This document shows positions 1 through 9,212 of a stretch of DNA of 64,000 nt, one piece after another (position 1 is the first letter of the stretch; each line of letters begins with the position of its first letter). A model generated the notes under the pieces. The model made no database searches and was not told where the DNA came from. It worked only from the letters and a program-made list of their open reading frames with translations. This stretch comes from Sphingomonas prati (GTDB lineage: Bacteria; Pseudomonadota; Alphaproteobacteria; Sphingomonadales; Sphingomonadaceae), in NCBI RefSeq assembly GCF_014643515.1, contig NZ_BMJP01000005.1:186001-250000 (forward strand), read 5' to 3'. The translations under genes were made by a program, and so were the position numbers.

Positions 1-1103
1 CAGGCGATGGTCGCCTTCGACTGCGAATACAGCCGCGCGACCTCTTCCAGATCACTCCGCCCCAGCCCGCTGGCCGCGACGATATCGTCCCACTCCGACG
101 CTTCCAGGTCGGCGATCAGCGCATCGATGCCAGTCGTATGTTCGGCGATGAACGCATGGTCCAGCACCGGCGACTCGCCCGCGGCGGTCGCGGCCTTGTC
201 CAGCGCGACCAGCGCCTTGGAAATCCCCTTCAGCGCCGCGGCGTCGCCACCGACCTTTACCTGCAGGTAGCTGCTTGCGATCGGCGTCGCGGAGAACGTC
301 GCCATCTCGACCACCGACTGCGGCGATTCGAACCGCTCGAGCGAGCGCTCCTTCAGCGGGTTGAACGCGATGATCTTGCCACCGCGACGCGACACCTCAC
401 GCAGCGTCGCCATCATGCGCGGATGGTTGGTGCCCGGGTTGTGACCGATCGACAGGATCAGGTCGGCGTGGTCGAAATCCTCCAGGCTGACGGTACCCTT
501 GCCGATGCCAATCGACTTGGGTAGCCCGACCGAGGTCGCCTCGTGGCACATGTTCGAACAATCAGGGAAGTTGTTGGTCCCGTACAGCCGCACGAACAGC
601 TGCAACAGGAACGCCGCCTCGTTCGAACACCGCCCGGACGTGTAGAATTCCGCCTGGTTCGGATCGTCCAGCTTGGCCAGACCCGCGCCGATCTCGGCCA
701 GCGCCTCGTCCCAGCCGACGACCTCATAATGGTCGGTCGCCTTGTTGTAGCGCAGCGGTTCCGTCACGCGGCCCTCGCCTTCCAGCCAATGGTCGGTCTT
801 CGCCCACAGGTCCGCCACCGAATGCTGGGCGAAGAATTCCGCACCGATCTTCTTGGCGGTCGACTCCCACGCTACGGCCTTCGCGCCATTCTCGCAGAAT
901 TCGAACGAGGAGCTGTGCTTTGGGTCCGGCCAGGCGCAGCTTGGGCAGTCGAAACCGTCCGGCTGGTTCGACTTCAGCAATGTCTGCGCGCCGCGCTGGA
1001 CAATCTGCTGCGCCTTGAGGCTCAGGGCGACGGCCTTCAGCGCCCCCCAGCCGCCGGCCGGGCCGGTATAATCCTTGATCCCGTCGGGACGCTTGTCACG
1101 CAT
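1..1103 (-). CDS. FdhF/YdeP-family molybdopterin oxidoreductase, N-terminal part
   Basis: Partial: 367 codons are visible and the gene runs off the left edge. The start is ATG at 1103, preceded by GGAG eight bases upstream. The protein begins MRDKRPDG and carries the family motif FDCPSCAWPD at residues 51-60, followed by a stretch with LYGTNNFPDCSNMCHEA and later ILSIGHNPGTNHPRMM, typical of the molybdopterin-binding alpha subunit of formate-dehydrogenase-like enzymes of the YdeP type (usually about 760 residues). These bind a bis-MGD cofactor; the physiological substrate of the YdeP branch is poorly known, so formate oxidation should not be assumed. No twin-arginine signal is present, which fits a cytoplasmic enzyme. 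It is transcribed toward the left edge and no partner gene is visible. Confidence 0.88.
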   Translation of the reverse strand, partial: MRDKRPDGIKDYTGPAGGWGALKAVALSLKAQQIVQRGAQTLLKSNQPDGFDCPSCAWPDPKHSSSFEFCENGAKAVAWESTAKKIGAEFFAQHSVADLWAKTDHWLEGEGRVTEPLRYNKATDHYEVVGWDEALAEIGAGLAKLDDPNQAEFYTSGRCSNEAAFLLQLFVRLYGTNNFPDCSNMCHEATSVGLPKSIGIGKGTVSLEDFDHADLILSIGHNPGTNHPRMMATLREVSRRGGKIIAFNPLKERSLERFESPQSVVEMATFSATPIASSYLQVKVGGDAAALKGISKALVALDKAATAAGESPVLDHAFIAEHTTGIDALIADLEASEWDDIVAASGLGRSDLEEVARLYSQSKATIA

Positions 1104-1262
1104 ACTCGAATCTCCAGGCGACCAGGCCGCTTACGGATGGCCGGTCACTCGTCGTTCCAAGAGCCTCTCGCGAGGAAAACGCAAGTTTCTTCGCAGCTTG
1201 CGTCGATATTCCGTGGTCCGGCCGTGCCGGATGCGTCCCTTCCACCCCTCCCGCAAGAATGA

Positions 1263-1284
1263 CGACCTGCCCGGCGGCAGGTCG
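1263..1284 (-). terminator. Hairpin behind the first TBDR gene
   Basis: CGACCTGCC and GGCAGGTCG form a perfect 9-bp stem around a CGGC loop, 9 bases after the TBDR stop codon. On the minus strand it is followed by TCATTCTTGC, only partly T-rich, so intrinsic termination is plausible but not textbook. The rest of 1104-1292 shows no gene. Confidence 0.5.
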
Positions 1285-1292
1285 CCGAGGCT

Positions 1293-4286
1293 TCAGAACC
1301 GCGCCTTGAACCCCATGTAGAAGGACCGGCCCAGCACGTCGTAGGTTCCGGGCAGCGTGTTGCCCGGCGTGCCCGCGATCACCAGCGGCGCCTTGTCGAA
1401 CAGGTTGGTCACGCCGGCGCGCAACTGGAACCGTTCGTTCACCGCGATCCGACCGGTCAGGTCGAACAGGTCGTAGGACGGCACCCCCGCCGCCGGGCTG
1501 GCCGGGCGGATGACGCTCGTCACGTCGCGCATCGCGTTCAGGTGGCGCCAGCGCACGCCGATGTCGGCCTTGCCCAGCGTCAGGTTACCCGTGGTCGTGT
1601 ACCGCCAGCGCGGCAACGGCAGCGAGTTGGTTGCGTCGATCGTGCCTGCAAACTCCTGGAACGCATCGGTCGGGAAGTTCTTGACCTGATAGCTGTCGAG
1701 ATAGCTCACCAGCGTATTGAGCGAGAAGCGCACGTCCCCGCCGTTCGCCAGCGACGCGATATCCACGCTCCAGTCGAGCTGGACGTCGATCCCCTTCGTC
1801 TTCAACCCACCTAGGTTGAGGTAGGGCAGCGCCACGTTGGTGATCCCGCCCGTCTGGTCGCGCGTGATCAGCCCGCAGAATGTGTTGGCCGCATCATAGG
1901 TCGGGTTGCTGCCGTCCTGGTTGTAGCATTTGGCGAGCGCGGTGTTCCCCGCCACGGTCGAAATGACGTCCGTGATCGAGATGTCGTAATGATCCACCGA
2001 CAGCGACAGGCCGCGCAGCAGCGGCGACTGGAAACGCGGGCGCAGCACGATGCCGGCCGTCTTGGTGGTCGCCTTTTCCGGGCTAAGCGCGAGGTTGCCC
2101 GAGTTGGTGACCGGGATCGCCACCGTCGTGAAGTTGTAGTTATCGACCAGCGCGGTCGGCACGCCGGTGGCGATGCACAGCGTCCGCAACTGCGCCGCTC
2201 CGCTGCCCGTCCGCGACACGCTGCGCACGTCGCAGGGGTCGCCCGATGCCGGCGGATTGCCGATCTGGACCTGCGCACCCGTCGCCGAACTGAACAGTTC
2301 GCCGATGTTCGGGGCGCGGATCGCGCGCTGATACCCGCCGCGCAATAGCACCATCTTGACCGGCGACCATTCGACTTCCGCCTTGTACGTCGTGGCCCCG
2401 CCCGTGACGTTATAGTCCGAATAGCGCGCACCCAGGCTGAGGTTCAGCGTCTGGAAGAACGGCGTTTCGCGCAGGATCGGCACGAACAGTTCGCCGGCGA
2501 TTTCCTTCACGTTGGTCCTGCCGCTGGTCGGGTTGGTCTGGTTCGTCGCGAACACGTCGCCCGCGACCAGCTCCGCGCCGGGCTCGAAACTGTATTTGTT
2601 CTCGCGGTACGTGCCCACCACCGACAGCTTCAGGTCGCCGGCAGGCAGCGTCAGTAGCGTGCCCTGCACGGCCCCTTCGACCGTATTCTGGCGGATATCC
2701 TCGTCACGGCTCACCCGGCGCGTGATGAACGCGGCGCAGGCGGGCGAGATTGTCCCGGCATTGGCGAGCCCGAACGGATTATATCCGCCCGCGCACAGCG
2801 ACTGCCCGCCGTCGCTCGCCCCCAGCAGGCGGTTCAGCTGGCTGCCGAGTACGCCCGGCGCGATGTCGTCATGAATGACGTTGCGGTCGCGCGATCCGTA
2901 GATGTCGTAGGTCCAGTCGCCAAAGCCCAGCTTGCCGCGTGCGCCGACGATGAACTGGCTGGTTTCGAACGTGGTGTCGAACACCCGCGACGGCAGTTCG
3001 GTGAACCGCCGGTTGATCGCGAACGGCGCATTGGGGTCGGGCCGCGATGCCAGGACCGCGCGCAGGCTGGCCGGGATGAACGGGTTGGCGGCGGACACGT
3101 TGACGTTGATGAACTGGGTCAGCGAATTGCCGACATTGGTCTGCGCTTCGGAACGGGTGAACAGCCCCTGCGCGTACAGCGTCAGCGCGTCCGACACCTC
3201 ATACTCGGCCTTGCCAAACGCGTTGAACCGCTCCAGCGGCCGCTCGATCGACTGCTGGCGCGCCACCGGCTGGCGCACGACATTGCCGAACGTGACATAG
3301 TCGCCGGTCGTCGGTCCGGCATAGTTGGTCGCACCGACCTGGCTGAACAACGACCCGTCGTCGTTGAACCCCAGCGAGTTGGTCCGCGCTACCGTACCAG
3401 GCGCACGGTTGCCGAACGCCGCATTCACCGCGGCCTGCGTCGGCAGGTTGGTGGCGGACGGCACGAACGTCCCCTGCCCGATGAACGACGACAGGATGCC
3501 TAGGTCGAAGAACGACCGCTCGGATCCCTTCAGCTCGTCGCGCTTGGTATAGCCCGCTGCCCCCACGATGCTGAACCGGTCGTCGCCGGACGTCCAGCCA
3601 CCGACGGCCGACAGGTCGGTCGCCAGCCGGTCCGCGCGGAACGTGTTGCCGATCTGCCCGTCGATCTCGATCCCGTTGATGTTGCGGCGCGTGCGGAAAT
3701 TGACGACGCCGGAAATCGCGTCCGACCCATAGACCGCCGACGCACCGCCGGTGATCGTCTCCACGCTTTCGATCAGTGATTGCGGGATGATGTTGACGTC
3801 GGTGACGTTGAAGACGGTCGACGGCGGCAACCGCCGCCCGTCGAGCAGCACCAGGTTGCGCCGGTCGCCCAGGCCGCGCAGGTTGAGCGTCGCGCGCCCC
3901 GCGCTAGCCGCCGCCGATGCGCCGCCGCCCTGCGATCCCGACCCTGGAATGAACTGCGGCAACTGGTTCAGCGACTGTTCGACGTTGACCGCGCCGGTGG
4001 CCTTCAGCGCTTCCTGGCTGGTCGTCACGATCGGGCTGGCGGAGGTATAGTCGCTGCGCGTGATGCGCGATCCGGTCACGACGATCTCGCCGTCGCCGGT
4101 CTCCGCGGGCGCGGCCTGAACCTCGGCCGGGGTCGCGGCACCCTGGCTGGGCAGCAGCGCGGGCGACGTCTGGTCCGCGGCCGGCGGCAGCGAACTCGCG
4201 GCCGGCGCGGGGGTGGTCGTCTGCGCGACGCCCGCCGACGCCCAAAGCAAGGCTACCGCGGACACACCGATCCTGTACCTCTTCAT
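1293..4286 (-). CDS. TonB-dependent receptor (aroE-MFS operon)
   Basis: 997-residue outer-membrane transporter. The start at 4286 is chosen because AGGGAGGA lies just upstream and the protein then opens with a clean signal peptide (MKRYRIGVSAVALLWASAG, then VAQ). After a Pro/Ala/Gln-rich linker comes a TonB-box-like stretch EIVVTGSRITRS, a plug domain (LNLRGLGDRRNLVLLDGRR; VETITGGASAVYGSDAISG) and a long beta-barrel ending in GFKARF with a terminal aromatic residue. It is the last gene of the run aroE - MFS - TBDR, 58 bases after the MFS stop, so a substrate shared with the inner-membrane carrier is likely. Quinate, shikimate or a conjugate are candidates by inference only. Confidence 0.93.
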   Translation of the reverse strand: MKRYRIGVSAVALLWASAGVAQTTTPAPAASSLPPAADQTSPALLPSQGAATPAEVQAAPAETGDGEIVVTGSRITRSDYTSASPIVTTSQEALKATGAVNVEQSLNQLPQFIPGSGSQGGGASAAASAGRATLNLRGLGDRRNLVLLDGRRLPPSTVFNVTDVNIIPQSLIESVETITGGASAVYGSDAISGVVNFRTRRNINGIEIDGQIGNTFRADRLATDLSAVGGWTSGDDRFSIVGAAGYTKRDELKGSERSFFDLGILSSFIGQGTFVPSATNLPTQAAVNAAFGNRAPGTVARTNSLGFNDDGSLFSQVGATNYAGPTTGDYVTFGNVVRQPVARQQSIERPLERFNAFGKAEYEVSDALTLYAQGLFTRSEAQTNVGNSLTQFINVNVSAANPFIPASLRAVLASRPDPNAPFAINRRFTELPSRVFDTTFETSQFIVGARGKLGFGDWTYDIYGSRDRNVIHDDIAPGVLGSQLNRLLGASDGGQSLCAGGYNPFGLANAGTISPACAAFITRRVSRDEDIRQNTVEGAVQGTLLTLPAGDLKLSVVGTYRENKYSFEPGAELVAGDVFATNQTNPTSGRTNVKEIAGELFVPILRETPFFQTLNLSLGARYSDYNVTGGATTYKAEVEWSPVKMVLLRGGYQRAIRAPNIGELFSSATGAQVQIGNPPASGDPCDVRSVSRTGSGAAQLRTLCIATGVPTALVDNYNFTTVAIPVTNSGNLALSPEKATTKTAGIVLRPRFQSPLLRGLSLSVDHYDISITDVISTVAGNTALAKCYNQDGSNPTYDAANTFCGLITRDQTGGITNVALPYLNLGGLKTKGIDVQLDWSVDIASLANGGDVRFSLNTLVSYLDSYQVKNFPTDAFQEFAGTIDATNSLPLPRWRYTTTGNLTLGKADIGVRWRHLNAMRDVTSVIRPASPAAGVPSYDLFDLTGRIAVNERFQLRAGVTNLFDKAPLVIAGTPGNTLPGTYDVLGRSFYMGFKARF

Positions 4287-4344
4287 GACTGATCCTCCCT
4301 GATTTGTTTTTTGGTATCGACACACTGCTGATCCGCAGCGATTT

Positions 4345-5640
4345 CTAGGTGACCTGGGGCAGCTCGATCCGGCTGACGTCGGTCAGGATGACGATGTACG
4401 AAAGCGCCCCGAGCAGGGCGACGACCCCGATGAACCCCAGCGCGTAGGCGAAGCTGCCGGTGACCGCGACGATCCCGCCGATGACCAGCGGCGTGATGAT
4501 GCCCGCCAGGTTCGCGGCCAGGTTGAAGATGCCGCCCGTCACGCCGAGCATCCCTTCCGGCGCGATGTCGGACACCAGCGTCCAGCCCAGCGCCGCCATG
4601 CCCTGCGCGAAGAACGCCAGCGACAGGATCGCGATCACCACCCGGTCGTCAGTGACGAAGTTCGCCGCGACGATCGTCGATGCGAGCAACAGGCCGAGAA
4701 TGATCGGCAATTTGCGCGCGACCGTGGCCGACACACCGCGACGCAGCATCGTGTCCGACCACCAGCCGCCGAACAGCACGCCAACCGACGCGGCGATGAA
4801 CGGCAGGATCGCGAAGAAGCCGATCTTCAGCCAGTCCATGTGACGCTCGACCGCTAGGTAGGTCGGGAACCACGTCAGGAAGAAGACGAGCGTCGAATTG
4901 CCCGCGAACTGACCGAGGCAGATCCCCCACATCTTGCGTTCGCGCAGCAGCAGCGACGCCTTCGACCAGTCGAGTTTTGGCGCGGCGGCGTGCGCCGCCA
5001 GCCCGCCGCCGGCGACAATATGCGCGATCTCCGCCGGGTTGGCATTGCTGTCCGCCGGCTCGCGGTAGCCGCGCCACCAGATCAGCGCGAAGACCAGTCC
5101 GACGCCGCCCGCCCCCACGAACAATGACCGCCAGCCCCAGTGCGCCAGCATCGCGAACAGCAGCGGACTGAGAAACGCCAGCCCGATATACTCGCCGACC
5201 GTATAGACCCCGGTCGCCAGCGCGCGTTCCTGTCGCGGAAACCATGTTGCCACCACCCGCCCGTTCGCCGGGAAGCAGGGCGATTCCGCGATCCCGAGCA
5301 ACAGCCGCAGCCCGAGCAGCGAGGCGATCCCGCCGACCAGCGCATGGAACAGCGTGAACAGCGACCAGAACCCGACCGACAGGCAATAGGTCAGCCGAGT
5401 CCCGAACCGGTCGAGAAACGCCCCGCCCGGGATCTGCGACGCGGCGTAGGTCCAGGAAAATGCGGAGAACACGACGCCCATCAGCGCGGGGCTGATCGAC
5501 AATTCCTTGGTCAGCGCCGGCGCGGCGATGCCCAGGATCGTGCGGTCCAGATAGTTGATCAGCGTACCGGTCGCGATCAGCGCCAGCATGCTGAACCGGA
5601 CGCGCGACCGCCGATCGCCCGACGCCGCCACCGCGGTCAT
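4345..5640 (-). CDS. MFS transporter, anion:cation symporter type
   Basis: 431-residue inner-membrane carrier with about twelve hydrophobic segments. The start at 5640 overlaps the aroE stop (ATGA), so translation is probably coupled. The first helix region INYLDRTILGIAAPALTKEL and the following SWTYAASQIPGGAFLDRFGT match the ACS family of the major facilitator superfamily (hexuronate, glucarate, galactonate and 4-hydroxybenzoate/quinate-type organic acids). With shikimate dehydrogenase upstream and a TBDR downstream, the cargo is most likely an organic acid such as quinate or shikimate. The exact substrate cannot be read from sequence. An in-frame extension upstream of 5640 lies inside aroE and is not used. 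Confidence 0.88.
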   Translation of the reverse strand: MTAVAASGDRRSRVRFSMLALIATGTLINYLDRTILGIAAPALTKELSISPALMGVVFSAFSWTYAASQIPGGAFLDRFGTRLTYCLSVGFWSLFTLFHALVGGIASLLGLRLLLGIAESPCFPANGRVVATWFPRQERALATGVYTVGEYIGLAFLSPLLFAMLAHWGWRSLFVGAGGVGLVFALIWWRGYREPADSNANPAEIAHIVAGGGLAAHAAAPKLDWSKASLLLRERKMWGICLGQFAGNSTLVFFLTWFPTYLAVERHMDWLKIGFFAILPFIAASVGVLFGGWWSDTMLRRGVSATVARKLPIILGLLLASTIVAANFVTDDRVVIAILSLAFFAQGMAALGWTLVSDIAPEGMLGVTGGIFNLAANLAGIITPLVIGGIVAVTGSFAYALGFIGVVALLGALSYIVILTDVSRIELPQVT

Positions 5641-6554
5641 GCGCCCGCTCCGGTCAGCGCGGCGAAATGGCGCATCATCCGGTCGCCGTCCGCCTTGCGC
5701 CCGGTGAAGATCTCGAACGCGCCCACCGCCTGAAACACCGCCATGTTGCCGCCGTGCGACGTCCGGCACCCGGTCGCCCGCGCGGCCTTCAGCAACGCGG
5801 TCTCCAGCGGGAAATAGACGATCTCCGCCACCCACAGGTCGGGCCGCAGCAGCGCTGCGTCAAGCGGCAGGCCCGGATGCGCCGCCATGCCCGTCGGCGT
5901 GGCGTGGACCAGCCCCTGCGCATCGGCCAGCGCCGCGGCGATGTCGGTCGATGCGGTGGCCGCGTCGGCGCCGAAGCGCGCGCACAAGGTTGCGGCCAGC
6001 CGTTCCGCCCGACCCACGTCAGTATCGACGACCGCGACATGCGTGGCACCCATCGACAGCACCGCGGCCGCCGTCGCCGCGCCAGCCCCGCCCGCGCCCA
6101 GCTGCGCGACGCGGTGTCCGCGGATGGCGCCGATGTCGCGCTCGATCCCGACCCGGAAACCGGAGACGTCGGTGTTGTAGCCGCGCGTCCGGCCGCCAAC
6201 GATCCGCACCGTATTGACCGCGCCGATCGCCAGCGCATCGTCGTCGACCTCGTCCAGCAACGGCAGGATCGCCTGCTTGCACGGATGGGTGATGTTCAGC
6301 CCGTCGAAGCCCAGCATGATCGCCCCGTTCAGCAACGCGGGCAGATCGTCGACCGACCGGCCGAGCGCGACGAGGTCGATGATGCGGTAGATATAGCGGC
6401 AACCCTGCGCATCGCCTTCGGCCATGTGCATGGCGGGCGACAGCGACCCGCCGATCCCCTCACCGATCAGCCCGATCAGCCACCCAGTGCGCGGCGATGG
6501 CTTCCGTGGCACGGCCGAAGCCGGCTCGTCGCGAGCAAGACGTATGTCGCCCAT
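5637..6554 (-). CDS. aroE: Shikimate/quinate dehydrogenase family protein
   Basis: 305 residues, slightly longer than typical AroE because of an N-terminal tail of about 25 residues. Substrate-binding motifs are present: SLSPAMH (37-43), NITHPCKQ (87-94, with the catalytic Lys at 93), GAVNTV (111-116) and GYNTDVSGF (125-133). The Rossmann glycine motif GAGGAG lies at 153-158. The family interconverts 3-dehydroshikimate and shikimate (or quinate) with NAD(P)H. Being first in an operon with an MFS carrier and a TBDR, and opposite a TetR regulator, it is more likely a catabolic quinate/shikimate dehydrogenase than the housekeeping enzyme; this is inference. The start at 6554 has AAGGGA about ten bases upstream. 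Confidence 0.88.
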   Translation of the reverse strand: MGDIRLARDEPASAVPRKPSPRTGWLIGLIGEGIGGSLSPAMHMAEGDAQGCRYIYRIIDLVALGRSVDDLPALLNGAIMLGFDGLNITHPCKQAILPLLDEVDDDALAIGAVNTVRIVGGRTRGYNTDVSGFRVGIERDIGAIRGHRVAQLGAGGAGAATAAAVLSMGATHVAVVDTDVGRAERLAATLCARFGADAATASTDIAAALADAQGLVHATPTGMAAHPGLPLDAALLRPDLWVAEIVYFPLETALLKAARATGCRTSHGGNMAVFQAVGAFEIFTGRKADGDRMMRHFAALTGAGA

Positions 6555-6605
6555 CAGTTCCCGTCCCTTCTTGCGCCAGCTTTTCCGCCGGTCTGCAATC
6601 TTTGT

Positions 6606-6623
6606 GTACGAACTAGTACGTTC
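6606..6623. promoter_or_regulatory. Candidate TetR operator between aroE and tetR
   Basis: GTACGAACTAGTACGTTC is an imperfect palindrome centred on ACTAGT, symmetric at 14 of 18 positions. It sits 52 bases upstream of aroE and 60 bases upstream of the divergent tetR, where one dimer site could control both directions. Confidence 0.45.
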
Positions 6624-6682
6624 ATGTCAACTGCCCTTCGCGGTACTTGCCTAACGAGGGTGCCCCAGCCGATAGAGCATCG

Positions 6683-7327
6683 ATGGCCAAGCCCCCTCCT
6701 CCCCCGGTCGACCAGCGCCGTTCCGCCGAGCGGACGCGTGCCGACATCGTCGAAATCGCGTTGAACGAATTTGCCGACAAGGGTTTCGCCGGCGCCCGGA
6801 TCGACGAGATCGCCGACCGCACCGATGCGTCCAAGCGGATGATCTATTATTATTTCGGCAGCAAGGAGGGCCTGTACCAGGCGGTCCTCGAACATGCCTA
6901 TGCGTCGATCCGCACGACGGAGGCGGTCGCCGAACTCACGTCGCTGGCCCCCACCGCGGCGCTCGCGCGGCTGGTCGAGATCACGTTCGACTATCACCTC
7001 CAGCATCCCGAATTCGTCCGGCTGGTGATGAACGAGAACATCCAGCGGGGCACCGCGATCGGCGCACTCGACAGTACGCGCACCCGCAACGATTCCGTGC
7101 TCCACATGATCGGCACGCTGCTCGATCGCGGCGTCGCGGATGGCGTGTTCCGGACCGGCCTCGATCCGATCCAGCTCCACATGACGATCAGCGCGCTTGC
7201 CTTCTACAACGTGTCCAACCGTTACACGTTCGAACGCATCTTCGCCTTCGACATGACGTCGGACGAGGCCAACGCACAACGCCGCGCGATCGTCGTCGAT
7301 ACCGTTCTGCGGGCCTGCCAGGCCTGA
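6683..7327 (+). CDS. TetR/AcrR-family transcriptional regulator
   Basis: 214 residues from ATG 6683; a TTG at 6647 would only add an untypical tail. The N-terminal helix-turn-helix is clear (RADIVEIALNEFADKGFAG, then IDEIADRTDASKRMIYYYFG, then SKEGLYQAVLEHAY). The C-terminal ligand domain contains FDYHLQHPEFVRLVMNENIQ, usual in regulators of degradation and uptake operons. It is divergent from aroE - MFS - TBDR with the palindrome at 6606-6623 between them, so it probably represses that operon until a pathway compound binds. The inducer is unknown. Confidence 0.88.
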   Translation: MAKPPPPPVDQRRSAERTRADIVEIALNEFADKGFAGARIDEIADRTDASKRMIYYYFGSKEGLYQAVLEHAYASIRTTEAVAELTSLAPTAALARLVEITFDYHLQHPEFVRLVMNENIQRGTAIGALDSTRTRNDSVLHMIGTLLDRGVADGVFRTGLDPIQLHMTISALAFYNVSNRYTFERIFAFDMTSDEANAQRRAIVVDTVLRACQA

Positions 7328-7402
7328 CGCGCGGGGCTTAAACCGCGGCGCGCTACCACGGACACCCCGTCACCGCCCGACCGGCCCGGCTCCCGGCCCG
7401 CC

Positions 7403-8134
7403 CTATTGCATCCCCGCTTCCAGCTGGCACCTCCCCGGATCGGGTGCGGAGGTGCTCTTCCGCCGCGCCTCGATTTGCCGACGCGCGGCATCCATGTCGT
7501 TCCGGAACGCCGCGACCGAATGGAGCGCCGCGACCTGCACCGCTCCCGCCAGATAGCCCGCTTCGACCGCGCTGCGGTTGTGCGATCCGCAGATGTAGCG
7601 GCTTTCGCCATATTGCCGCCCGCGCCGCAGGATCGCCGTCGCCCGGTCCGGCATCAACTCCGCCAGGATCAGCGCGGTCGACCAGCTGGCGGTCGTATGG
7701 CCCGAGGGGTAGTCACCGTTCGCCGCCAGATGCGCCGTCTTCGGCTCGCCGATCGGCGCGTCGTTATCCAGATAGGGCCGTCGCACCGCCAGCGTGTCCT
7801 TCGCACGCCCGACCATGTTCTGGTCGCCGTCCCGCGCCATGACCCGCGCCAGCGCCGGCAGGCCGGGGTCGTCCAGCCGCAACCCGGCGGCGCAGCTAAA
7901 CACCACCAGCCGGTTGGCGGTCACGTCGCTCGTCGCGATCCGCCCGCGCTCCGTGCCGAGCAATGGCCGCGTCGCGCGGAACGTCGCGGCATCGTCCACC
8001 GCCTGCGGCGATCCCTTGGCCGGCGGGGCGGGCAGGATGCGAACCAGATCCGGCACCCGGGCACCCGCCAGATAGGCCGGCTGCGCGACCGGCGCGGCAG
8101 CGGCAAGCACGACCAGCGAGACGATCGGAACCAT
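7403..8134 (-). CDS. Class A acid phosphatase (PAP2 superfamily), secreted
   Basis: 243 residues with a signal peptide (MVPIVSLVVLAAAAPVAQ). The class A/PAP2 signature is present: K112 with RP at 119-120 (KDTLAVRRP), PSGH at 143-146, and SR at 178-179 followed by H185 (SRYICGSH). The Asp normally four residues after that His is Ala189 (HNRSA). Family members are periplasmic non-specific phosphomonoesterases using the conserved His as nucleophile. The start ATG shares one base with the stop of the upstream lipase gene (TGATG), so it is the third gene of a TBDR - PI-PLC-like - phosphatase operon. The likely task is to free phosphate from the products of the lipase. The altered Asp leaves activity open. 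Confidence 0.85.
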   Translation of the reverse strand: MVPIVSLVVLAAAAPVAQPAYLAGARVPDLVRILPAPPAKGSPQAVDDAATFRATRPLLGTERGRIATSDVTANRLVVFSCAAGLRLDDPGLPALARVMARDGDQNMVGRAKDTLAVRRPYLDNDAPIGEPKTAHLAANGDYPSGHTTASWSTALILAELMPDRATAILRRGRQYGESRYICGSHNRSAVEAGYLAGAVQVAALHSVAAFRNDMDAARRQIEARRKSTSAPDPGRCQLEAGMQ

Positions 8135-9198
8135 CACTTTCCCTTCCCCTCCAGGTCGCCACAGGCCGGGCGCCGCACGGGATTGCACCGCGCCACGATA
8201 CCGCCGGGCAACGCGACATGATAGCCGCCCGACAGGCGCGCATCCGGCCAGAGATAGTCCGTCGACACATATTGCGCTCCGCCGGCCAGCGCCGCATCGC
8301 GCGGCTTGGTGTCGTTCGCACGGGCCTCCCGCGTGTTGGCATCGGCGCGCGTCCGCACGATGAAGCCCGCTGCCACCGCCCGGCGGATCCGGTCCGCATC
8401 GCGCACCGGATCGTTCAGCGTCAGGTACGCAGCGGCCGGCGACGCCTCGTCGGTGTTGATGAAGAACACCCGCCCCTCCAGCGACCGCCGCGCGCCGCGA
8501 TAGACGGCAACCTTCGCCGGCGTTTCGTCCAGCGCGAACAGGAACTTGCCGCGCGCCGCGTCCAGCGTCGGCCACGCATTCGCCAGCACCGCCTCGCGCA
8601 GCGTGGGGTACCGCCCCTGCACGTGGTCCGGAACGATCAGGTGCGCCGTGTCCATGACGGACCGGATCTCGGCGTCCAACGCGTCATAGGCCTTGCTGTT
8701 GAACGGCAGCGCGTCGATCCCGCCGCGCGCCGCATTCTGTTCGTCCTTGGCGTTGAACATCAGCAGGATCGGCACGTGCCGCGGATGCGCATCGGACCAG
8801 CGTCGGATCGTGCGCAGGCACTCGACCAGCAGGACGCAGGACGATCCGTTGTCGATCCCCGGGATATGCAGCACCTTGAACCCCGGCCGGCGCAGCGCCG
8901 GATCGGACGACCCCGCCGCATAATGCCCCCCGACAGGATCGTAGTTCACGTCCAGTTCCAGCTGCCGCGCCCCGGCGTCCAGCTGTTCGGTCAACGGCCG
9001 ATGCCCGTAATCCAGCGCATCGGCCATGGCCGGCGACACCGCCCGCACCCGCGCCATCGTCGCGGCGGGCATCGGCAGCTTGTAGCTGTTGTGTGTCCCG
9101 ATCACCGCGATGTCGTTCATCCTGAGCGGTGGCGCCGCACCCGCGCCCGCCGCCGCGAACGCCAGCCCCGCCGCCGCCATCGTCCGAATGATCGACAT
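8134..9198 (-). CDS. PI-PLC-like phosphodiesterase (Ca2+-dependent type), secreted
   Basis: 354 residues from ATG 9198, chosen because GGGAGAAA precedes it; an ATG at 9211-9213 overlapping the receptor stop is the alternative. A signal peptide is followed by the PLC-like TIM-barrel motifs: GTHNSY (34-39, first catalytic His), ELDVNYD (81-87, acidic metal ligands) and KVLHIPG (second His at 111). This matches bacterial Ca2+-dependent phosphatidylinositol-specific phospholipase C1-like proteins. It lies between a TBDR and an acid phosphatase in one operon. Likely role: cleave a phosphodiester lipid head group or similar compound outside the inner membrane. The natural substrate is not known. 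A paralogue with the same context lies at 18763-19974. Confidence 0.87.
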   Translation of the reverse strand: MSIIRTMAAAGLAFAAAGAGAAPPLRMNDIAVIGTHNSYKLPMPAATMARVRAVSPAMADALDYGHRPLTEQLDAGARQLELDVNYDPVGGHYAAGSSDPALRRPGFKVLHIPGIDNGSSCVLLVECLRTIRRWSDAHPRHVPILLMFNAKDEQNAARGGIDALPFNSKAYDALDAEIRSVMDTAHLIVPDHVQGRYPTLREAVLANAWPTLDAARGKFLFALDETPAKVAVYRGARRSLEGRVFFINTDEASPAAAYLTLNDPVRDADRIRRAVAAGFIVRTRADANTREARANDTKPRDAALAGGAQYVSTDYLWPDARLSGGYHVALPGGIVARCNPVRRPACGDLEGKGK

Positions 9199-9212
9199 CG
9201 CGCTTTCTCCCA

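Noticed and set aside
7-270. Plus-strand open frame at the left edge
   Set aside because: Shadow of the minus-strand FdhF/YdeP gene; the minus frame translates into a well-conserved molybdoenzyme.
5641-5835. Possible N-terminal extension of the MFS transporter
   Set aside because: It lies inside aroE, adds a Gly/Arg-rich stretch without helices, and the ATGA overlap gives a better start.
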